In this document: one piece after another, positions 24,931 through 30,213 of the stretch | How positions within the stretch are numbered: position 1 is the stretch's first letter | Layout of the letters: the number at the start of each line of letters is the position of its first letter | From: CAYNWK01 sp964400875 | GTDB taxonomy: Bacteria; Chloroflexota; Anaerolineae; Anaerolineales; UBA4823 | Direction of reading: 5' to 3' | Assembly (NCBI GenBank): GCA_964400875.1 | Contig: CAYNWK010000044.1 | Location: 1-30,213 of the forward strand | DNA length: 30,213 nt | Made by a program: the position numbers and the translations under genes | The notes under the pieces: model-generated | The model's database searches: none | The model's input: only the letters and a program-made list of their open reading frames with translations | What the model was told of the DNA's origin: nothing

Positions 24931-25428
24931 ATGAAATATGTAGCCACAATCGGGGATAATGAGTACACCATCGAAATCGTCGACGAGCGCCACATCATCC
25001 TGGATGGCGAGACTTACGAGGTCGATTTCGAATCGGTCAGCGGGCAGCCGGTGCACTCCTTGCTGGTGGACAGCAAGTCATACGAAGCGTACGTCTACCC
25101 GGAGGATCAGGGCTGGCAGGTGCTGCTGCACGGCAACCTGTACCTGATCGACGTCGAGGATGAGCGCGAGAGGCGGCTGAGAGCCTCCTTGGGCGGCGGC
25201 CCCGCCGAAAAGGGCGAATACCTGCTCAGAGCGCCGATGCCGGGCCTGGTCGTCTCCGTGCCAGTCAGCGAAGGCGAGGCGATCTCGAAAGGCGACGTGC
25301 TGGTAATCCTGGAATCGATGAAGATGCAGAACGAGCTCAAATCGCCGCGAGACGGCACCGTCGAACGCGTGCGGGTCAAACCCGGGGATAGCGTGGAACA
25401 AAAAGAGACGTTGTTGAGCGTGGCTTAA
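24931..25428 (+). CDS. Biotin carboxyl carrier protein with BT-like N-terminal domain
   Basis: The 165-residue protein carries the biotin. The C-terminal biotinyl domain has ESMKMQNEL, with the biotinylated Lys131, and the surrounding beta strands (APMPGLVVSVPVSEGE). The first about 85 residues form short beta-strand pairs (YEVDFESVSGQPVHSLLVDSKSYEAYVY) that resemble the BT domain normally inside the alpha subunit of propionyl-CoA carboxylase. So the alpha subunit appears split after the biotin carboxylase. ATG 24931 is preferred over GTG 24928; GAGG is upstream. Confidence 0.92.
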   Translation: MKYVATIGDNEYTIEIVDERHIILDGETYEVDFESVSGQPVHSLLVDSKSYEAYVYPEDQGWQVLLHGNLYLIDVEDERERRLRASLGGGPAEKGEYLLRAPMPGLVVSVPVSEGEAISKGDVLVILESMKMQNELKSPRDGTVERVRVKPGDSVEQKETLLSVA

Positions 25429-25497
25429 CCGGAAAGCAACGGGGGCCCTGAAACGGGCGCTACCCGTCCACTCAGATCCTTAGACGACGAGGGGAAG

Positions 25498-26124
25498 ATG
25501 GCAGAAAAATCACCGCAAGGCCAGGAACTCGAAATCAAACTGCTGATCGCGGACCTGCCCGCACTGGAGGCGCGCCTGCAGGGAATGAACGCGCAGCATA
25601 CCCAGGCTCGCATTTACGAGGTTAACCTGCGTTTCGATACGCCGGAGAAAGAACTGACGCGGGATTCCAAGGTGCTGCGCCTGCGCAAGGATAGGACCAA
25701 CCGCATGACCTACAAGGGACCGAGCGAAGATCGGGCGGGCGTGCGCGCCCGGCGGGAGATCGAATTCAGCCTGGACGACTTTGAGGCCGGGCGCGAATTC
25801 CTCGAAGCGCTGGGCTACCAGGTCAGCATGATCTACGAGAAATACCGCACGGCTTACGAACTGGAAGGCGTGGAGATCTCGCTGGATGAGCTGCCCTATG
25901 GGAGCTTCGCCGAGATCGAAGGCCCTCAGGCCGAACGCATTCACACCCTGGCAGACGAGCTGGGGCTGGACTGGTCGGCGCGCATCCCGGAGAGTTATAC
26001 AACTTTGTTCGACCGGCTCAAGGATAGCCTGGGACTGGCCTTCCGGGACCTGACCTTTGAAAACTTCGACGATCTGGACGATCCGTTGGCTGCTTTTAAC
26101 TTTCGGCCAGCGGACAGGCAGTGA
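25498..26124 (+). CDS. CYTH-domain protein (CyaB/ThTPase-like)
   Basis: The 208-residue protein is a triphosphate-tunnel metalloenzyme of the CYTH family, which includes class IV adenylate cyclases and triphosphatases acting on inorganic triphosphate, thiamine triphosphate or nucleotides. The ExExK signature is E10-E12-K14. Conserved basic strands RLRKD and MTYKGP, the RARREIEF strand and the acidic YGSFAEIEG strand follow. ATG 25498 has GAGGGG. Its stop overlaps the next ATG (TGATG). A cyclase or phosphatase role cannot be separated by eye. Confidence 0.88.
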   Translation: MAEKSPQGQELEIKLLIADLPALEARLQGMNAQHTQARIYEVNLRFDTPEKELTRDSKVLRLRKDRTNRMTYKGPSEDRAGVRARREIEFSLDDFEAGREFLEALGYQVSMIYEKYRTAYELEGVEISLDELPYGSFAEIEGPQAERIHTLADELGLDWSARIPESYTTLFDRLKDSLGLAFRDLTFENFDDLDDPLAAFNFRPADRQ

Positions 26125-27551
26125 TGGGAAGCTTGATCCTGGGGCCCATCGCCGGCGGGTTATCGGCGGATGGGGTGAACTTATGGGGACGGGCAGACGG
26201 CCCCGGGACGCTGCACGCCTGGATTGGCGAGCAGCCTGACCTGAGCGACGCCCGCCTGGGGGCCGCTTCCCTGCCCCTGGACGAGGAGAACGGCTTCGCC
26301 GGGGTGGCGCCAGTCCGGGAGCTGGCTCCTAACACGAGGTATTATTACGCCCTGACCCTGGATGCGTCGCCGCCCGCGCCCCGCAGTAAACCCTTCGCCA
26401 GTTTTACCACCAACCCACCCGACGGAGAACGGGCTCCATTTACGTTTGCTTTCGGATCCTGTTTTCGACCGGAGAACGAGCGCGGCGGGCAGATCTTCAA
26501 CGCCATCGAGGCGCGCCGCCCGGGCGACGATTTACGATTCATCCTGCTGATCGGCGACCAAATTTACGCCGATGCCTACGATCATAACGATATCGGCAAG
26601 GTATGCTGCAGCCTGGAAGAATACCGCCAGGTGTACGCCTACACCTGGTCGCGGCCGCCGTTCCGGCGCTTGCTGGAGAACCTGCCGGCCTACATGACCC
26701 TGGACGATCACGAGGTCGATGACGACTGGACCTGGACCAGCCCGGACCGCGAGTTTGCCCAGATCCCCTTTTGGGACCGGGTAATGCGCTGGATCCAAGG
26801 GCGCTCTGAAGAAGAACGGCGCATTCCGCGCCAGCGGGTCCGGGACGCTTTGCAAGCCTACTGGGAGCACCAGGGCATGCACGCCCCCCATTTTCAACTG
26901 CCTCCGAAGCTCAACACCAGAGCTCAGTACGCGCTGACCGCCGAGGATCCCGGTTCGCTGGCTTACACCTTCACCTTCGGCGCAGCAGCCTTTTTCGTGC
27001 TGGATACGCGCACGATGCGGGTCAAGAGCCGCGAGGAAAAATCCATGCTCGGCGACGGCCAGTGGCTGGCGCTGCAAAGCTGGCTGCTCACTGTCAAAGA
27101 CCGCTACCCGGTCAAATTCATCGTCAGCTCGTGCGCGATGCTCTTCGACATGTGGATCGATCTGGCTAACGACCGTTGGCGCGGGTTTGATCGCGAACGC
27201 CAGCGCCTGCTGCATTTTTTAGCAGCTAACGGCATCGAAGGTGTTTACATCCTGTCCGGCGATCTGCATTCAGCGCACGCCGTGCGCGTCGAATTATACG
27301 GCCCGGAACAGCAAGGCCTGCCCCTCTGGGAGTTCTGCTCGACGCCCTTCGAACAAGATCCAAACTTGCTGTCGCGCTACACCTACTACCGGTTGCGTAC
27401 CGGCCCGATCAAGGGACAGGAATGCCTTTTCGTGATCGATGAAAAAAACTTCGGTGTGGTGGAAGTGGACTACCCGATTGGGGGAAAACCAGGCGTGATC
27501 TTCAAAGTCTACGGGGAGAGCGGGGAATTATTGAGCCAGGCTGGAGCCTGA
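26124..27551 (+). CDS. PhoD-like alkaline phosphatase/phosphodiesterase family protein
   Basis: The 475-residue metallophosphoesterase has an N-terminal beta-sandwich of PhoD_N type (GGLSADGVNLWGRAD), then the catalytic core with GSCFRPE, LIGDQIYADAYD, the LDDHEVDDDWTW motif and SGDLHSAHAV. These supply the metal ligands of PhoD-type phosphodiesterases. No signal peptide is seen, unlike typical secreted PhoD, so it is probably cytoplasmic. Translation is coupled to the CYTH gene through TGATG. The pair may handle a common polyphosphate or nucleotide. That is inference. Confidence 0.88.
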   Translation: MGSLILGPIAGGLSADGVNLWGRADGPGTLHAWIGEQPDLSDARLGAASLPLDEENGFAGVAPVRELAPNTRYYYALTLDASPPAPRSKPFASFTTNPPDGERAPFTFAFGSCFRPENERGGQIFNAIEARRPGDDLRFILLIGDQIYADAYDHNDIGKVCCSLEEYRQVYAYTWSRPPFRRLLENLPAYMTLDDHEVDDDWTWTSPDREFAQIPFWDRVMRWIQGRSEEERRIPRQRVRDALQAYWEHQGMHAPHFQLPPKLNTRAQYALTAEDPGSLAYTFTFGAAAFFVLDTRTMRVKSREEKSMLGDGQWLALQSWLLTVKDRYPVKFIVSSCAMLFDMWIDLANDRWRGFDRERQRLLHFLAANGIEGVYILSGDLHSAHAVRVELYGPEQQGLPLWEFCSTPFEQDPNLLSRYTYYRLRTGPIKGQECLFVIDEKNFGVVEVDYPIGGKPGVIFKVYGESGELLSQAGA

Positions 27552-27560
27552 TTTCAAGAC

Positions 27561-27905
27561 TTACGCAGTATGTGGGAGCGCCTCGCGCCAACCCAGGGCT
27601 GCGGCGATCAGCAGGCTGAAGCCAACCACAGATAACAACACACGCCCGATGCTCACCGCGCCGATCAAGATGCCGATCGCGCGCATGGTGGTCCCGGTAT
27701 TATGGGCGATGGCGGGCAGAAAAGCGTTAAACAGCAACACACCAACGCCGCTGACCAGAAAAATGCCGGTAGCGACGGCGACCAGCAGCGAGACGCGCGG
27801 GTGCCTGCTCCAGCGCAGCAGAGCCAGGATGAGTCCCACCAGCCACACCAGGTAAACGGGGGTTTGAGCCAGCAAACTACCCCAATTGATCGGATTTACG
27901 GTCAT
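27561..27905 (-). CDS. Small membrane protein of unknown function
   Basis: The 114-residue protein has three or four hydrophobic segments (about 15-29, 41-60, 72-92 and the C-terminal part) and no family that I recognise. ATG 27905 was chosen because AGGAG lies 6 nt upstream; the frame could start at 27968 with 21 extra residues. Its stop is 9 nt from the end of the converging PhoD-like gene. It may be the last gene of the rplS-side run, though 100 nt separate it from murI. Confidence 0.7.
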   Translation of the reverse strand: MTVNPINWGSLLAQTPVYLVWLVGLILALLRWSRHPRVSLLVAVATGIFLVSGVGVLLFNAFLPAIAHNTGTTMRAIGILIGAVSIGRVLLSVVGFSLLIAAALGWREALPHTA

Positions 27906-28005
27906 CGATGACTCCTGTACTTTTAGGACTTGCTCCATTGGTGGGAAGTCATGGAGTTCGGCAAACACCCCAATTTTTCCCTGAACTGCATAACTTCTAA
28001 CTTTA

Positions 28006-28842
28006 TCAGCCGGGAGCCAGCCGGTTATCGTTCCAAAGAACCCGGGTAACTTCCCCTGCCATACCGGTCAGATCTATCAACAGGGCAGCCAGGCGCGCGG
28101 GATCCCCACTGGTCTGGTAACGGACCTCGCCCGGGGTCCCCCCACTTTTGCGCCGCAAGCCGCTCGCCGCGAGCACGCGCCTAACCTGGCGGGCGATCGC
28201 CGGGGCAGGATCGATCACCCGAACCTCCGGCCCGGCGACCTCCTGGATCAGGGGGATCACAAAGGGGTAGTGGGTGCAGCCCAGCACCACCGTGTCAATG
28301 CCTTGTGCCAGCATGGGGCGCAACGCGCCTTCCAGGATGGCGCGCGTTCCGGGCGCGTCCAGCTGGCCAGATTCGATCTGCGCCACCAATCCCGGGCAGG
28401 GATGCTGCAGCACGGTCACGCCGTTGGCGAAACGCTCCAGGACTGAGGCGTACAATGCACCTTGAAAAGTCGCCGGCGTTGCCAGCACCCCAACGACACC
28501 GCTGCGAGTGCGCTCCGCGGCCGGTTTGACCGCCGGCTCCATGCCGACAAATGGGACTTGCGGGAAAGTCCGCCGCAAGTAATGCAGGGCGGCGGCGGAA
28601 GCCGCGTTGCAGGCCACTACGATCAGCTTGGCGCCCTGGTCAAGCAAATAATGGGTGATGCCCTCCGCAAAGGCGCGCACCTGCGCCAGCGGGCGCGGCC
28701 CGTACGGTACGTGGGCCTGATCGGCCAGGTAGAGCAGGTCTTCAGCCGGGAGCGCGCTCCGGATAGCCCGCAGCACCGAGAGCCCCCCGACGCCGGAATC
28801 GAAGACTCCGACCGGATGGGACTGGGAAAGCTCGGCGCTCAC
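28006..28842 (-). CDS. murI: Glutamate racemase
   Basis: The 278-residue enzyme makes D-glutamate for peptidoglycan by reversible proton transfer. It has FDSGVGGLSV, the first catalytic Cys78 in ACNAAS (the usual motif is ACNTAS, so Thr is Ala) and the second Cys189 in LGCTHYP. It starts at GTG 28842. Length is normal. The upstream amidotransferase gene ends 41 nt before it, so the two are likely cotranscribed. Confidence 0.94.
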   Translation of the reverse strand: MSAELSQSHPVGVFDSGVGGLSVLRAIRSALPAEDLLYLADQAHVPYGPRPLAQVRAFAEGITHYLLDQGAKLIVVACNAASAAALHYLRRTFPQVPFVGMEPAVKPAAERTRSGVVGVLATPATFQGALYASVLERFANGVTVLQHPCPGLVAQIESGQLDAPGTRAILEGALRPMLAQGIDTVVLGCTHYPFVIPLIQEVAGPEVRVIDPAPAIARQVRRVLAASGLRRKSGGTPGEVRYQTSGDPARLAALLIDLTGMAGEVTRVLWNDNRLAPG

Positions 28843-28883
28843 GCTAGCCCCCGGTGGATGGCAGGCTCAGGCGACATGGAGCG

Positions 28884-29606
28884 CTACCCTTCGCACGCCG
28901 CTTCGACGAAGGCGCGGAACAAGGCCTGCATGGGCGTCTGATCGGTCAGGCACTCGGGATGCCACTGCACCGCCAGGCCGAATGGGTGGGCGGGCAGTTC
29001 GAGCCCCTCAATCAGGCCGTCCGGGGAATAGGCTGTAGCCTGCAATCCGGAAGCCAACCGGGAGACGCCTTGATGGTGCAGGCTGTTCACGCGCAACAAT
29101 GGGCTGCCGACGATCCGCCCCAAACGGCTTTCCGGATTCACCTCAACGGTATGCGCCAGGTGATGGCGCGGCCAATCGGGGTAGTAATCATGCTTATTGG
29201 CGCCGTCGCGTTCCGAGGCGATGTCGGCATACAAAGCCCCACCCAGGCCAACGTTGATCACCTGGAAGCCCCGGCAGATCCCTAAAAAAGGCATTTTGTG
29301 TTCGATCAGGTTCTCGAGCAGCTCGAACTCGAGGCGATCGCGGTCGGCGTCTACCTCGTTGACCTCCGATCGGCTCGCGCCTCCGTAGATCTCCGGTTCG
29401 ATATCTCCGCCGCCGGAAAAGAGCACGCCATCCAGGCGCGCCAGCAAGGGGGCCAGGATTTCGTCCGGCAGCCCGAGCGGGATCAGCACGGGAAGCGCGC
29501 CGGCCTGCGCCAGAGCCTGGACGTAAGCTTCGGCGACGGCGTGCCAGGGATATCCCGACTCGCTCATCACGCGCCAGGTGGTAATACCGATTAAGGGTGG
29601 CTTCAT
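28884..29606 (-). CDS. Class I glutamine amidotransferase-like hydrolase (PuuD/gamma-glutamyl-GABA hydrolase family)
   Basis: The 240-residue protein is a C26-type amidotransferase-fold hydrolase. The nucleophile is Cys111 in GICRGFQVINV, and the other triad members are His216 and Glu218 in QWHPE. The oxyanion region is FSGGGDIEP. It likely hydrolyses gamma-glutamyl amides to release glutamate, which fits its place beside glutamate racemase, though this link is inference. ATG 29606 has GGAGAG upstream; the upstream in-frame extension to 29708 crosses the rplS terminator and the rplS end and is not real. Confidence 0.9.
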   Translation of the reverse strand: MKPPLIGITTWRVMSESGYPWHAVAEAYVQALAQAGALPVLIPLGLPDEILAPLLARLDGVLFSGGGDIEPEIYGGASRSEVNEVDADRDRLEFELLENLIEHKMPFLGICRGFQVINVGLGGALYADIASERDGANKHDYYPDWPRHHLAHTVEVNPESRLGRIVGSPLLRVNSLHHQGVSRLASGLQATAYSPDGLIEGLELPAHPFGLAVQWHPECLTDQTPMQALFRAFVEAACEG

Positions 29607-29627
29607 CTTCTCTCCAGAAAACGAAAA

Positions 29628-29652
29628 GGTGCAGCGCTCAACGCGCTGCACC
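29628..29652 (-). terminator. Rho-independent terminator after rplS
   Basis: On the minus strand a perfect 10-bp GC-rich stem (GGTGCAGCGC / GCGCTGCACC) with a 5-nt loop is followed by TTTTCGTTTT. It begins 24 nt after the rplS stop and ends 21 nt before the next start codon. Confidence 0.85.
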
Positions 29653-29676
29653 CAATTAAACCAGAAAGTGGAGTCT

Positions 29677-30027
29677 TCAGGAAGTGAACTTTTGTTTGAG
29701 GCGAGCACGCTTGCCGGTGCGCTCGCGCAAGAAGTACAATCTGGAGCGGCGTACGTGCGCGCCTCGCTGCACGACTACTTTTTCGATGCGCGGCGAGCGG
29801 GTCAAGAAAGTGCGCTCCACGCCGATGCCGTTGCTGGCAATGCGGCGGACGGTGAAGCTGGCGTCGTTGCCGCCATTTTTCACCCGCAACACAACTCCTT
29901 TGAACTCCTGGGTGCGTTCGGTAACGCCTTCCGTGATGCGTATAAACACGCTGACGGAATCCCCCGAGCGCAACTGGGGAATATTGGGATTGTCTTTGGC
30001 CTCAACGGCCCTGATCAGTTCGTCCAT
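29677..30027 (-). CDS. rplS: 50S ribosomal protein L19
   Basis: The 116-residue protein sits at the 30S-50S interface. It has the L19 phrases GDSVSVFIRI, EFKGVVLRVKNGG, FTVRRIASNGIGVERTF and the basic end RRSRLYFLRERTGKRARLKQKF. ATG 30027 has GGGTGA upstream. It is not followed by trmD/rimM genes here; it has its own promoter and terminator. Confidence 0.97.
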   Translation of the reverse strand: MDELIRAVEAKDNPNIPQLRSGDSVSVFIRITEGVTERTQEFKGVVLRVKNGGNDASFTVRRIASNGIGVERTFLTRSPRIEKVVVQRGAHVRRSRLYFLRERTGKRARLKQKFTS

Positions 30028-30122
30028 GGTTAATCACCCTTCAACTAACATTTTCTTTCCCACAACGTTCAGGGAGAGTAAACTATCCAATGATTGCTCG
30101 CTACCATTCAAGCAACACAAAA

Positions 30123-30135
30123 CCGCCCGTGGCGG
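30123..30135 (-). promoter_or_regulatory. Short leader hairpin with T-run in the rplS 5' UTR
   Basis: CCGCC-ACG-GGCGG reads on the minus strand, followed by TTTTGTG, a few nucleotides after the expected transcription start near 30140. It looks like a small attenuator or 5' cap-like stem. The stem is only 5 bp. Confidence 0.35.
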
Positions 30136-30146
30136 CGCGGTCGGAG

Positions 30147-30176
30147 ATTATACCATGTTTGCTTGTATTCGCACAA
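30147..30176 (-). promoter_or_regulatory. Promoter of rplS
   Basis: TTGTGC (30176-30171) and TATAAT (30152-30147) with an 18-nt spacer form a good sigma-70-like promoter on the minus strand. The leader before ATG 30027 would be about 113 nt. Confidence 0.7.
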
Positions 30177-30191
30177 AGAACTTGCTACAAT
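30163..30191 (+). promoter_or_regulatory. Outward-facing promoter overlapping the rplS promoter
   Basis: TTGTAT (30163-30168) and TACAAT (30186-30191) with a 17-nt spacer face out of the window. A CAGGAA ribosome-site-like string is at the very edge (30208-30213). The served gene lies beyond the window. Confidence 0.5.
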
Positions 30192-30213
30192 CTCCGAAAG
30201 ACTAAACCAGGAA

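Noticed and set aside
25440..25470. ACGGG/CCCGT hairpin between the biotin carrier and CYTH genes
   Set aside because: A 5-bp stem without U-run in a GC-rich region is expected by chance.
27931..27955. 6-bp inverted repeat CTCCAT/ATGGAG between murI and the small membrane gene
   Set aside because: Short stem, 12-nt loop and no U-run; not convincing as a terminator.
29607..29708. N-terminal extension of the amidotransferase
   Set aside because: It would translate the rplS terminator and overlap the rplS coding end; ATG 29606 has a ribosome site.
1..30213. CRISPR arrays, insertion sequences, tRNA or rRNA genes, phage genes
   Set aside because: No regularly spaced repeats, transposase, integrase or RNA-gene signatures were recognised by eye on either strand.

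Overview
This is a GC-rich bacterial window of about 30 kb from a draft assembly, with a 100-N scaffold gap at 7599-7698. It carries about two dozen ordinary protein-coding genes and no rRNA, tRNA, CRISPR array or insertion sequence that I can see. The gene content fits an Anaerolineae-like member of the Chloroflexota: a multi-pass sensor with a PDZ-like loop, a three-part acyl-CoA carboxylase, gatCAB, and an exported hydrolase ending in a Pro-rich tail plus a YIPVALR-type terminus. This placement is inference from protein style; no marker gene was compared.

Left part (1-7859). A truncated membrane sensor gene runs off the left edge. A DinB-like gene diverges from it. Next is a self-contained pair of an LCM-type methyltransferase and a TetR regulator, which overlap by 4 nt. 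A perfect 18-bp inverted repeat lies over the pair's start region and holds the ribosome binding site in its right arm. A ROK fructokinase follows, meeting a large GH44-like lipoprotein glycosidase tail to tail with overlapping stop codons. An EamA transporter interrupted by the assembly gap closes the part.

Middle (8088-14465). A GMC-type flavin oxidoreductase carries a ferredoxin-like four-cysteine motif. It converges on a minus-strand operon read as gatC, gatA, an AlkD-like DNA glycosylase, gatB and a GNAT acetyltransferase. This operon makes the amidotransferase that forms Gln-tRNA(Gln) and/or Asn-tRNA(Asn), with a DNA-repair gene inserted between its subunits.

Right-centre (14465-27551). 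A degenerate M23/LytM lipoprotein is followed by a long same-strand series: acyl-CoA dehydrogenase, GT39-like membrane glycosyltransferase, MDR reductase, small membrane protein, carboxylase beta subunit, alpha/beta hydrolase, biotin carboxylase, biotin carrier protein, CYTH phosphohydrolase/cyclase and PhoD-like phosphoesterase. Several junctions overlap (ATGA, TGATG, 8 nt). The likely core job is acyl-CoA oxidation and reduction feeding propionyl-CoA or acetyl-CoA carboxylation.

Right end (27561-30213). On the minus strand lie rplS with its own promoter and terminator, a class I glutamine amidotransferase (PuuD type), murI and a small membrane protein. A second, outward-facing promoter overlaps the rplS promoter at the edge.

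No single locus is clearly a new system. The items most worth a second look are the methyltransferase/TetR pair with its operator, the GMC enzyme with a possible Fe-S site, the metal-ligand-less LytM protein, the MDR reductase beside the carboxylase, and the CYTH-PhoD pair.
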